Shown piece by piece: positions 24,982-32,817 of a stretch of 64,000 nucleotides of DNA. Origin of the DNA: Hyphomicrobiales bacterium (GTDB lineage Bacteria > Pseudomonadota > Alphaproteobacteria > Rhizobiales > Rhizobiaceae). The notes under the pieces are model-generated. The model did not search any database and was not told the origin of the DNA. It saw only the letters and a list, made by a program, of their open reading frames with translations. Location: the NCBI GenBank assembly GCA_900471525.1, contig UCEZ01000036.1:1-64000 (forward strand), given 5' to 3'. Within the stretch, counting starts at the first letter, position 1. The number at the start of each line of letters is the position of its first letter. The position numbers and the translations under genes were made by a program.

Positions 24982-26046
24982 ATGAACATCAAGAGCCTTC
25001 TTCTCGGCTCCGCTGCAGCTCTCGCAGCAGTATCCGGCGCCCAGGCAGCTGACGCTATCGTAGCTGCTGAGCCGGAACCAATGGAATACGTTCGCGTTTG
25101 CGACGCTTTCGGCACTGGCTACTTCTACATCCCGGGCACGGAAACCTGCCTGAAGATTGGCGGTTACGTCCGTTTCCAGACCAACTTCGGCCGTGACCTT
25201 TCCGGCACGTCTGACTGGGATACCTTTACCCGCGGTCAGCTGCAGTTCGACGCCAAGAACGACACCGAACTCGGCACGCTCGAAAGCGTTATCGTTCTGC
25301 AGACCAACGCAGACCGCGCTGGCGACAGCGGCTCGACCTTCCTTGATACGGCTTCGTTCGCGATCGCCGGCTTCAAGTTCGGCTACTACTACAGCTGGTG
25401 GGATGATGGCATCGCTGGCGAAACCGATGCGCTTGCTACCAACACCCTGTTCAACTCGATCTCGTACACCTACGATGGCGGCGCATTCAAGGCCGGTATC
25501 TCGGTTGACGAACTCGAAGGCCTCGGCCGCGATCTCGCTGTTCAGCGCGACACACCGAACGACTTCGGTCGTCATGACAACGGCCTTGGCGTTGCTGCCA
25601 TGGTTTCCGGTAGCGTCGGTGGCGTAACGGCTACCTTGCTCGGCGGCTACGACACAGAACGCGAAGAAGGCGCAGTCCGCGCTATCCTGACGGCTGAAGT
25701 CGGCCCAGGCACCTTCGCACTTGCTGGTGTTTATGCTTCGAACCCGAACGTATACTACAACGAATCCGAATGGACCGTTGCTGCATCGTACGAATTCAAG
25801 GCAACCGACAAGCTGACAATCACTCCGGCTGCTCAGTACTTCGGCGACTTCGGCTTCTACAACGGTGTTGACGCTTGGCGTGTTGGCCTGACGGCTGGCT
25901 ACCAGATCACGGACGGCCTCAAGGCTCTTGCTACTGTTCAGTACCAGGACGTCGACGATGGCTCGTTCACCCGTGCAGATGGTACGACGAGCACCGTCGG
26001 TGGCGACGAAACCACTGGTTTCCTCCGCCTGCAGCGCGACTTCTAA
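24982..26046 (+). CDS. Outer-membrane porin (RopA/Omp2b family)
   Basis: This 354-residue outer-membrane porin belongs to the alphaproteobacterial porin_2 family. The signal peptide MNIKSLLLGSAAALAAVSGA ends at AQA-AD. The mature N-terminus has the conserved EYVRVCDAFGTGYFYIPGTE and CLKIGGYVRFQTNF with its two cysteines. Alternating amphipathic strands run to a C-terminal LRLQRDF ending in phenylalanine, the usual barrel-assembly signal. It forms a general diffusion channel for small solutes. GGAGGTC precedes the ATG, codon use is of the highly expressed type (many GCT and CTT), and a strong terminator follows. Confidence 0.96.
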   Translation: MNIKSLLLGSAAALAAVSGAQAADAIVAAEPEPMEYVRVCDAFGTGYFYIPGTETCLKIGGYVRFQTNFGRDLSGTSDWDTFTRGQLQFDAKNDTELGTLESVIVLQTNADRAGDSGSTFLDTASFAIAGFKFGYYYSWWDDGIAGETDALATNTLFNSISYTYDGGAFKAGISVDELEGLGRDLAVQRDTPNDFGRHDNGLGVAAMVSGSVGGVTATLLGGYDTEREEGAVRAILTAEVGPGTFALAGVYASNPNVYYNESEWTVAASYEFKATDKLTITPAAQYFGDFGFYNGVDAWRVGLTAGYQITDGLKALATVQYQDVDDGSFTRADGTTSTVGGDETTGFLRLQRDF

Positions 26047-26070
26047 TCTCTGGCGTCATGTCAGTGATGG

Positions 26071-26099
26071 AAAGCCCGGTCGAAAGACCGGGCTTTTTC
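26071..26099 (+). terminator. Strong intrinsic terminator of the porin gene
   Basis: AAAGCCCGGTC and GACCGGGCTTT form a perfect 11-base stem with a GAAA tetraloop, followed by TTTCT. It lies 25 bases after the porin stop. Confidence 0.9.
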
Positions 26100-26148
26100 T
26101 ATGATCGGTGTTTTCCATCGTGACTGCTTGCGGCAGCGACGAAGCCGC

Positions 26149-27045
26149 TTATGAAATGCCATTGATAAATGCCGTGATTTCAGCGAGCAGTTCAGGGCGA
26201 TGCAACAATGGGGCGTGCCCCTGACCTTGCGCCGTTACCAATTTCATCCCCGGATGCCGCTCAGCCATCTCGGCGAATGTCGCCTGCGAGAGAATGGTGG
26301 AGTTTCCTCCGCGGATCGTCATCAACGGCACCTCTTTCAAACCTTCATAAAGCGCCCAGAGGTCTGCGACTGGCGTGTTTGCGTCGAGGCTCCTGAGCGG
26401 TTCGATCAGGGCGGGATCGAAGTCCGGGACGATTGCATCGTCTCTTTGCCGGAAGATCGCCTCAGCCATGTCTTTCCAGTCCAGCGGACCAAGCGCCGGG
26501 AAGGCCGCGCCGTGCACCCGCCGAAGGTTTTCAATCGCTTCCTCCCAGGAATGAAGGCGCGGTTGTGCCTCTAGATACTGGCGGATCAGTAGTAGGCCAT
26601 TGATCTCGATCACCGGCCCGATATCGTTGAGCACGACACCACGCAACAGTGCCGGGCGCATGGCGGCCAGAAGATGCAGGATCAGGCCGCCGCGTGACGT
26701 GCCGATGAAGATTGCCTGCGGAATATCCAGCGCCGCACATGCCGTCAGTACGTCTTCGGCTTCAACCGGCAGCTGATAGTGGCTTTTGTCCGGGTCCCAG
26801 GTCGAAAAACCTCTGCCTCGATAGTCGAGTGCGACGACACGGCGGGGCTTTTCGGGATGAGTGGAAAGTTGTGTTGCCAGAAGATGAAAGTCTCGGCTGT
26901 TGCGGCTGAGCCCCGGCAGGCAGACGATCGGCAACGATGATCTAGTTCGCGGATCATCATGGCCGTAGTCGCGAGCATAGAGCTGCAAACCGTCGCTGGC
27001 TAAGAAACGGCGTTCCTCAAAATTGGTCCTGATGGTGTTCGTCAC
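26149..27045 (-). CDS. Alpha/beta hydrolase
   Basis: This 298-residue cytoplasmic hydrolase has the alpha/beta fold: oxyanion-hole segment IVCLPGLSRNSRDFHLLATQ, VVALDYRGRGFSTWDPDKSH, the nucleophile elbow IGTSRGGLI (serine in GxSxG) and a C-terminal catalytic histidine in VTAQGQGHAPLLHRP. The acid is probably the aspartate of the 220-250 region. The substrate is unknown. The GTG start at 27045 is preferred because GGGAGAGCGC precedes it; an ATG eleven codons upstream at 27078 has no ribosome site. Confidence 0.9.
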   Translation of the reverse strand: MTNTIRTNFEERRFLASDGLQLYARDYGHDDPRTRSSLPIVCLPGLSRNSRDFHLLATQLSTHPEKPRRVVALDYRGRGFSTWDPDKSHYQLPVEAEDVLTACAALDIPQAIFIGTSRGGLILHLLAAMRPALLRGVVLNDIGPVIEINGLLLIRQYLEAQPRLHSWEEAIENLRRVHGAAFPALGPLDWKDMAEAIFRQRDDAIVPDFDPALIEPLRSLDANTPVADLWALYEGLKEVPLMTIRGGNSTILSQATFAEMAERHPGMKLVTAQGQGHAPLLHRPELLAEITAFINGIS

Positions 27046-27171
27046 GCGCTCTCCCTTCGTTCGAAGCTGGAGAATCATAACCAATCGTGACGGCGCGGAA
27101 AGGGGGCGGCCGGACTTTGGCACCGTCCGGTAACGATGTTCACCTAATTTGGCGGCCCTGCGGAAATGCCT

Positions 27172-27278
27172 GGAGCACATCGCGCAAAAGTGTGCAGCGG
27201 TTTTGAGATAACGACATGCGTAAAATCAAAGACCTAAAGCGCGGGAGGTCAATCTGAAAGATCGCGACAGCGCTTTAG
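27172..27278. repeat. RIME-like rhizobial intergenic palindromic element
   Basis: This segment contains GGAGCACATCGCGCAAAAG, a GCAGCGGTTTTG motif, and ends with the 9-base inverted repeat CTAAAGCGC (27234-27242) / GCGCTTTAG (27270-27278). It matches what I remember of the RIME class of short mosaic repeats scattered between genes in Rhizobiaceae. It lies in the gap downstream of the transglycosylase stop and can fold in RNA. Copy number in this genome is not visible. Confidence 0.6.
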
Positions 27279-27280
27279 TG

Positions 27281-29353
27281 TCAGCGGCCCATGCGAAGAT
27301 CTTGAACGATATCTGCCGTCTGTCCAAGCCGGGACTTGTAGACCTGATAATTCTCCATCACCCGCTGCACATAATTGCGGGTCTCGGCAAAGGGAATGCG
27401 CTCGATCCAGTCGACCACGTCGTCTATCGATTTGCCGCGCGGGTCGCCATAGCGGTTGATCCAGTCCGGCACGCGACGAGGACCGGCATTGTAGGCGACG
27501 AAGGTGAGGATGTAGGAACCGCCGAAATCATCGATCTGTTCGCCGAGATAATGCGCACCGAGCGTTGCATTATAGGCGGTATCGGTCGTCAGCCGCTCCT
27601 TGGAATAGGCAAGACCGTGGCGTCCGGCCACTCCTTTCGCAGTTCCGGGAAGAATCTGCAGAAGCCCGCGTGCATTGGCAGGCGAGATGGCAGCGGGATT
27701 GAAAGCGCTTTCCTGGCGGGCGATTGCATAAGCCAGCGCCTTTCCGGAGCCGCTGATATTGGCGCTTGCCGGAATGACACCGATCGGGAAGGCGAGGGCG
27801 GCGACATCGATGCCCCGGCCAAAGGCAAGTTTGCCGATCTGCAGCGAAAGTTGATGACCTCTGGTCTTCTCCGCCCGTGCGGAGAGGAGCGCGAGTTCTC
27901 CCGGGCTTGTCAGTTCCTCGGCAAGTGCCCGATACAGGCTGTCAGCCCGCCAGCCATGTCCGGAAGCTTCCAGGCGGGAAATGGCGCGGACCGCTTCACG
28001 GCTCTCGAACCGCGTGCGGTCGTCGGCCGTCGGCGAGGGATAGCTGACGTTCAGCGTCGTGCGGCCAAGCCGGGCAGCTGCAAGCTGACCATAGAATGTA
28101 CCGGGAAGGGTCGCCGCCTTGGCAAAGTATTCGTTTGCATTGCCAGGGGCGCCGGCTTCCGCGGCGCGGCCCATCCAGTACCAGGCGCGCGAGACAGAGA
28201 TCGGCCGATTGGACGCCTTCAGGATACGCTGAAAGTGCTGGGCTGCGGTGGTTGCATCTTCCAGCCCGCGCAAGGCGTACCAGCCGGCATGGAATTCCGC
28301 ATCGACGATGTCGGCCGGGTCGGTGGCGACATTATCCGCCGCGATCGCGTAGGCGGCCTTGAACTTACCCTGATCGAGCAATCCCCGGCTGATGATCCGT
28401 TGCTCGACCCACCATTCGCCGGGATTGATGAGCACTTCCTTGTCTTTCGACAGGTTGGCCAGGAGCTTGGCGGCTTCCTCATATTTCTCCTGCTTGCGCA
28501 GATATTCAACGCGGACGAACAGATAGGCGGGTTCGTTGCGCCATGAGGGGTCGACGGCGGCGATGAGTGCCGCGGCATTGCCGGCTTTTTTCGCGACCGC
28601 CACCCATGCCCGATAAAGCGACTGGGCCTTGCCGAGGTCGCCAAAGCGGACTGCCTGATCGAGGCGGCCGCGATAAAGCAGCATCTCCATTCGCCGCTTG
28701 TGGTCAGCCGCGGTCAGAAGGTTCGGGAATTCTTCCAGAATCTTGGTTTCAGTCTCCTTGTCGAGCGCGTCTTTCGACCAGAGGCCGCGCAGCAATTTCG
28801 TCGCGGAATTTTTGTCGCCATTCGCCTGAAAGGCGCGCGCGAGGACAATGGTGCCGTCGGCTGTTTCCGGTCGTGTCGTTCCGAAGGCCGAGAGAACGTC
28901 AGGTGCCGCCGGATTTTCGCGATAGAGCGCGCGTTCGGAGTTGGCGCGCAGTACACCGAGACCCGGCCAGCCCTTCAACTCCTGCTGGGCGTTCGCGATC
29001 TCGTAGGAGGGGACGCCCTTCTGACCGGAAACGGCGATCGCCCAAGTGAGAATATGACGGTCGAGCGTGCCCTTGGCCATGGCGTTGCGCACTGCGATGG
29101 CGTTTGCTGCATCCTTGTTGGAAAGCGCATCCAGCCCGGTTTTGAGGTCCGAATTGATCGGCATAACAGCGGTTGCAGCAACGATCGAACCGGTAACTTC
29201 GGCGGAGGGCGATCTGCCGGTTTTCGCCAACGCCTGCGGTTTGAACAGGGGCAGCGGAATCTGTGCGTCTTGCGCGGAAACGGCAAATGCCGAAAACAGG
29301 ATCGCCGACGCGCCGAGCATCGCAACCATCCGGCGAGACTTATATCCAGGCAT
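27281..29353 (-). CDS. Soluble lytic murein transglycosylase
   Basis: This 690-residue periplasmic enzyme cleaves peptidoglycan glycan strands to anhydro-muropeptides. A signal peptide (RRMVAMLGASAILFSAFAVS, then AQD) leads into a long helical superhelix, and a C-terminal SLT domain contains the catalytic glutamate in YAIARQESAFNPAAISPANA, followed by RGLLQILPGTAKGVA and TFVAYNAGPRRVPDWINRYG. The start is uncertain: ATG at 29353 gives the cleanest signal peptide with GTGGGG upstream, while ATG at 29428 would add 25 residues. A RIME-like element follows the stop codon. The family recycles or remodels the wall around secretion machines. Confidence 0.94.
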   Translation of the reverse strand: MPGYKSRRMVAMLGASAILFSAFAVSAQDAQIPLPLFKPQALAKTGRSPSAEVTGSIVAATAVMPINSDLKTGLDALSNKDAANAIAVRNAMAKGTLDRHILTWAIAVSGQKGVPSYEIANAQQELKGWPGLGVLRANSERALYRENPAAPDVLSAFGTTRPETADGTIVLARAFQANGDKNSATKLLRGLWSKDALDKETETKILEEFPNLLTAADHKRRMEMLLYRGRLDQAVRFGDLGKAQSLYRAWVAVAKKAGNAAALIAAVDPSWRNEPAYLFVRVEYLRKQEKYEEAAKLLANLSKDKEVLINPGEWWVEQRIISRGLLDQGKFKAAYAIAADNVATDPADIVDAEFHAGWYALRGLEDATTAAQHFQRILKASNRPISVSRAWYWMGRAAEAGAPGNANEYFAKAATLPGTFYGQLAAARLGRTTLNVSYPSPTADDRTRFESREAVRAISRLEASGHGWRADSLYRALAEELTSPGELALLSARAEKTRGHQLSLQIGKLAFGRGIDVAALAFPIGVIPASANISGSGKALAYAIARQESAFNPAAISPANARGLLQILPGTAKGVAGRHGLAYSKERLTTDTAYNATLGAHYLGEQIDDFGGSYILTFVAYNAGPRRVPDWINRYGDPRGKSIDDVVDWIERIPFAETRNYVQRVMENYQVYKSRLGQTADIVQDLRMGR

Positions 29354-29655
29354 CAAAAACCCCACGCTTCCCCGTGACAGTCTCTCATTTGGCGATGCAA
29401 TTGCTAACGAAAGGTTACTCGTTTCCATTCAATCCCATAAATAACGGCGCGCCCCTGCCGGTGGATGGTTTGGTCCTGAAATACATAGAAACACCGCTGA
29501 TGCCGGGGTAATAGACGGGAACCGGCAACGAATGGCGTGATAGAGTGCTTGCCGCAGGCACCTCACATGATTATGGTGCGCCAGTTTTCTAACCATGAAA
29601 TGCGGCCAAAGCGTGGGTTGGTTTCAAGCTTCCCGGGCGCCGTCAGGAGTCGTGC
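29354..29655. other. Divergent intergenic region, transglycosylase / dapA
   Basis: About 300 bases with promoter function for the two divergent genes. No gene is supported. The longer transglycosylase start at 29428 would shorten it. Confidence 0.45.
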
Positions 29656-30540
29656 ATGTTCAAGGGATCCATTCCCGCTCTCGTCACCCCGTTCACCGCT
29701 TCCGGAGCCGTGGATACGGACAGTTTTGCCGCGCATGTCGAATGGCAGATCAGCGAAGGCAGCCACGGTCTGGTGCCGGTGGGCACCACCGGTGAATCGC
29801 CGACCTTGTCGCATGCCGAGCACAAACGCGTGGTGGAACTGTGCATCGAGACCGCGGCAAAGCGCGTGCCGGTCATCGCCGGCGCCGGCTCGAACAACAC
29901 GACCGAAGCGGTCGAATTGGCGCAGCATGCCGAAAAGGCGGGCGCAGACGCCGTTCTGGTCGTGACACCGTATTACAACAAGCCCACCCAGAAGGGCCTG
30001 TTTGCACATTACGCGGCGATTGCGCAGAGCGTGAAATTGCCGATCGTAATCTACAACATCCCCGGCCGGTCGGTGGTGGATATGAGCGTCGAGACAATGG
30101 CGGCGCTGCACAAGGCCTATCCGTCGATCATGGGCGTCAAGGATGCAACCGGCAAGATCGAGCGCGTCTCCGAGCAGCGCATGGCTTGCGGCAACGGTTT
30201 CGTTCAGCTTTCGGGTGAAGATGCGACCGCTCTCGGATTCAATGCCCACGGCGGCGTTGGCTGCATTTCCGTTACGGCCAACGTCGCGCCGCGGCTCTGT
30301 GCCGAGTTTCAGGAAGCGACGCTTGCGGGCGACTATGCCAAGGCGCTGGACTATCAGGACAAGCTGATGCCGCTGCACAAGGCGATCTTCATGGAGCCCG
30401 GCCTTTGCGGCGCCAAATATGCGCTCAATCGCCTGCGCCAGATGAACCGGACTGTACGTTCGCCGCTGCTGTCGACGCTTGAGCCAGGCACGGAAGCCGC
30501 CATCGATGCAGCGCTTCGCCATGCGGGGCTGATGAACTGA
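29656..30540 (+). CDS. dapA: 4-hydroxy-tetrahydrodipicolinate synthase
   Basis: This 294-residue cytoplasmic TIM-barrel enzyme condenses pyruvate with aspartate semialdehyde, the committed step to lysine and meso-diaminopimelate. Key elements are [20 protein letters not shown], the tyrosine of [14 protein letters not shown], the Schiff-base lysine in [14 protein letters not shown] and the [13 protein letters not shown]-terminal region. Length is standard. AGGAGTCGTGC precedes the ATG. The TGA stop overlaps the ATG of smpB by one base (TGATG), so the two are translationally coupled. Confidence 0.97.
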   Translation: MFKGSIPALVTPFTASGAVDTDSFAAHVEWQISEGSHGLVPVGTTGESPTLSHAEHKRVVELCIETAAKRVPVIAGAGSNNTTEAVELAQHAEKAGADAVLVVTPYYNKPTQKGLFAHYAAIAQSVKLPIVIYNIPGRSVVDMSVETMAALHKAYPSIMGVKDATGKIERVSEQRMACGNGFVQLSGEDATALGFNAHGGVGCISVTANVAPRLCAEFQEATLAGDYAKALDYQDKLMPLHKAIFMEPGLCGAKYALNRLRQMNRTVRSPLLSTLEPGTEAAIDAALRHAGLMN

Positions 30541-31019
30541 TGGCACCCAAAGGCAGCCAGCGCGTGGTCAAGAAAATTGTCGCGGAAAACCGGAAGGCCC
30601 GCTTCAATTACGAGATCATGGACACCTACGAGGCCGGTCTGGTTCTGACGGGCACGGAGGTCAAGTCGTTGCGCGAAGGCAAGGCCAATATCGCCGAATC
30701 CTATGCCACCGATGAAGGCGGCGAGATGTGGCTGATCAATTCCTATCTGCCGGAATATCTGCAGGCCAACCGGTTCAATCACGAGCCTCGCCGCCGCCGC
30801 AAGCTGCTCTTGTCTAAACGCGAGGCCAGCCGGCTTCAGAGCGCGATCAATCGCGAGGGCATGACGCTCATTCCGCTCAAGATCTATTTCAACGATCAGG
30901 GCAGGGCGAAGCTCGAACTGGCGCTTGGCAAAGGCAAGAAGCTGCACGACAAGCGCGAAACCGAGAAGGAACGCGACTGGAACCGGCAGAAGAGCAGAAT
31001 TATGAAAGATCACCACTGA
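30540..31019 (+). CDS. smpB: SsrA-binding protein
   Basis: This 159-residue RNA-binding protein partners with tmRNA in trans-translation to rescue stalled ribosomes. The OB-fold begins [18 protein letters not shown], continues with [20 protein letters not shown] and [15 protein letters not shown], and ends in the basic unstructured tail [18 protein letters not shown], which enters the decoding site. It overlaps dapA by one base, an order conserved in Rhizobiaceae, and is followed by an intrinsic terminator. Confidence 0.97.
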   Translation: MAPKGSQRVVKKIVAENRKARFNYEIMDTYEAGLVLTGTEVKSLREGKANIAESYATDEGGEMWLINSYLPEYLQANRFNHEPRRRRKLLLSKREASRLQSAINREGMTLIPLKIYFNDQGRAKLELALGKGKKLHDKRETEKERDWNRQKSRIMKDHH

Positions 31020-31042
31020 CGCGGGCAATCGGAAATGATGTA

Positions 31043-31077
31043 AAAAAGGACCAGCCGAGACCCGGCCGGTCCTTTTT
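31043..31077 (+). terminator. Intrinsic terminator after dapA-smpB
   Basis: AAAGGACC-A-GCC pairs with GGC-C-GGTCCTTT (one A-C mismatch) and is followed by TTTTCA. It lies 24 bases after the smpB stop, and its minus-strand reading also has a thymine run, so it could stop transcription from the convergent NYN gene. Confidence 0.75.
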
Positions 31078-31082
31078 CATTT

Positions 31083-31661
31083 TCAGTCGTGGAATTCGTT
31101 GCTGACCGGCTCGGTCACGCGGACCGGGCGTTCGGAGGGATCGCGACCGACTTCGGCCTTCAGGCTGACCAGTTCGATGAAGTGATCGGCCTGCCGGCGC
31201 AGATCGTCGGCGATCATCGGCGGCTGGGTCGACATGGTGGAGACGACCGAGACCTTGCGGCCCTTGCGCTGCAGTGCTTCTACCAGCGTGGTGAAGTCGC
31301 CGTCGCCTGAGAAGATCACCAGGTGGTCGACCGTCTCGGACTGTTCCATCGCGTCGATGGCCAGTTCGATGTCCATATTGCCCTTGATTTTTCGCCGTCC
31401 GAGCGAATCGGTGAACTCCTTGGCAGGCTTTGTCACAACCTTGTAACCGTTATAGTCTAGCCAGTCGATCAGCGGACGGATGGACGAGTATTCCTGGTCT
31501 TCGATCAGCGCGGTGTAATAGTAGGCGCGAAGCAGATAACCCCGCTTCTGGAAAGCCTTGAGCAGCTTGCGATAATCAATGTCGAAACCAAGGCTTTTCG
31601 ACGCGGCATAGAGGTTGGCCCCGTCAATAAAGAGCGCGATTTTTTCGCGTGGGTCGAACAT
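31083..31661 (-). CDS. NYN-domain (LabA/DUF88) protein
   Basis: This 192-residue protein has a NYN nuclease-like PIN fold: FIDGANLYAASKSLGFDIDY at the start, KGNMDIELAIDAMEQSETVD with a conserved aspartate pair in the middle, and VIFSGDGDFTTLVEALQRKG. The conserved acidic residues support metal-dependent RNA hydrolysis, but the target is unknown. ATG at 31661 is preceded by AAGGAAATACG. It converges on smpB and is separated from rpoZ by a 590-base gap. Confidence 0.9.
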   Translation of the reverse strand: MFDPREKIALFIDGANLYAASKSLGFDIDYRKLLKAFQKRGYLLRAYYYTALIEDQEYSSIRPLIDWLDYNGYKVVTKPAKEFTDSLGRRKIKGNMDIELAIDAMEQSETVDHLVIFSGDGDFTTLVEALQRKGRKVSVVSTMSTQPPMIADDLRRQADHFIELVSLKAEVGRDPSERPVRVTEPVSNEFHD

Positions 31662-32251
31662 CGTATTTCCTTTTTGTTGTCTCAATGTTTTTGATTTTTC
31701 AACCTGACCGAGCAAAAATGTGTCAGTGGTGGAACAATTCGAATACATTAAGATTTCATCATATTCCAGCTTTCTAAGCCGACATTCGCTTTAGTCTAAG
31801 AAAATTCCAGTTGGAATAGCTATTTCTTACAGTTTTTTGCTGAAAATCAGAAATATCTACCCTTATTTAGGATTTTTTTGCCGACAGGTGTCCTTGCATC
31901 CTGTCCGTGCCTTTGTTCTCTCTCCCCAGAGCGGCAACAGGGTCTAACAGTATTCAATCATCATTTATGCGGATGTCAAAGCCTATCGATTTGCAGCCGT
32001 TGCCGGGCGTCGTTTTTGTTCGGTGAATGCCGCTGCGCTTGAAATTGCCCGATATCTTTTTCCGCAATGCAGGAAAAACTTGAATTTGTGTGGGTTTGAT
32101 TGTATCGGGCAAGTTAATTCCTGAAATCGGAGCCGCGCATACCGTCAAGCCGACGGCTGGACGGGTTCCGGTGTTGTTAATCAGCGCAGCGACCGCCCGT
32201 CTTTTGGCGTCCCCGGTCTAAGCTGCGCTCTTGAGATCTAAAGGACAGGCA
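31662..32251. other. AT-rich intergenic region between NYN and rpoZ
   Basis: This 590-base divergent region is visibly richer in A and T than its neighbours, especially 31760-31880. No open frame looks like a protein. It should contain promoters for both flanking genes. Confidence 0.5.
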
Positions 32252-32659
32252 ATGGCCCGCGTCACTGTTGAAGATTGCATCGACAAAGTCGATAACCGTT
32301 TCGAGCTCGTGCTTCTCGCAAGCCACCGTGCCCGCCTGATCTCTCAGGGTGCCTCGATCACCATCGATCGCGACAACGACAAGAACCCGGTCGTTGCCCT
32401 GCGCGAAATCGCCGACGAAACGCTGTCGCCGGGCGACCTCAAGGAAGATCTGATCCATTCGCTGCAGAAGCATGTCGAAGTTGACGAACCGGAGCCCGAT
32501 CCGTCGTCGATGATCAGCGGCGACGCTGCCGCGACCTTCGCTGAAACGGCTGAAGACGACGATCAGCCGGAACCGATCACGTTCGACCGCATGTCGGAAG
32601 AAGAACTGCTGGCCGGTATCGAAGGCCTGGTTCCGCCGGAAAAGAGCGACGACTATTGA
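32252..32659 (+). CDS. rpoZ: RNA polymerase omega subunit
   Basis: This 135-residue protein is the omega subunit, which assists beta-prime folding and helps form a (p)ppGpp site. The conserved N-terminus [20 protein letters not shown] continues to [20 protein letters not shown] and [20 protein letters not shown]. An acidic C-terminal tail of about 50 residues, typical of Rhizobiales, follows. The ATG at 32252 is preceded by AAGGACAGGC. The stringent-response gene rsh lies downstream, with a terminator between them. Confidence 0.97.
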   Translation: MARVTVEDCIDKVDNRFELVLLASHRARLISQGASITIDRDNDKNPVVALREIADETLSPGDLKEDLIHSLQKHVEVDEPEPDPSSMISGDAAATFAETAEDDDQPEPITFDRMSEEELLAGIEGLVPPEKSDDY

Positions 32660-32753
32660 GCCAACGATGTGTCCGGCCTATCGCCGGATGCGACGCTCTG
32701 ATGCAATGCCGCGTTTTCGTTGAGAATTCGCGTGAGCACGGTATTTGCAAAGC

Positions 32754-32790
32754 AGTGCGCCACTCCTATGATTGGCGCACTTTTTCTTTT
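32754..32790 (+). terminator. Strong terminator 28 bases before the rsh start (possible attenuator)
   Basis: AGTGCGCCA and TGGCGCACT form a perfect 9-base stem with a 10-base loop and are followed by TTTTCTTTT. It ends only 28 bases before the rsh ATG at 32818, leaving no room for a separate promoter with a normal leader. It may end rpoZ transcripts and attenuate rsh. Confidence 0.85.
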
Positions 32791-32817
32791 CCGGATCTCT
32801 CCTGGAGCCCCTAGCGG

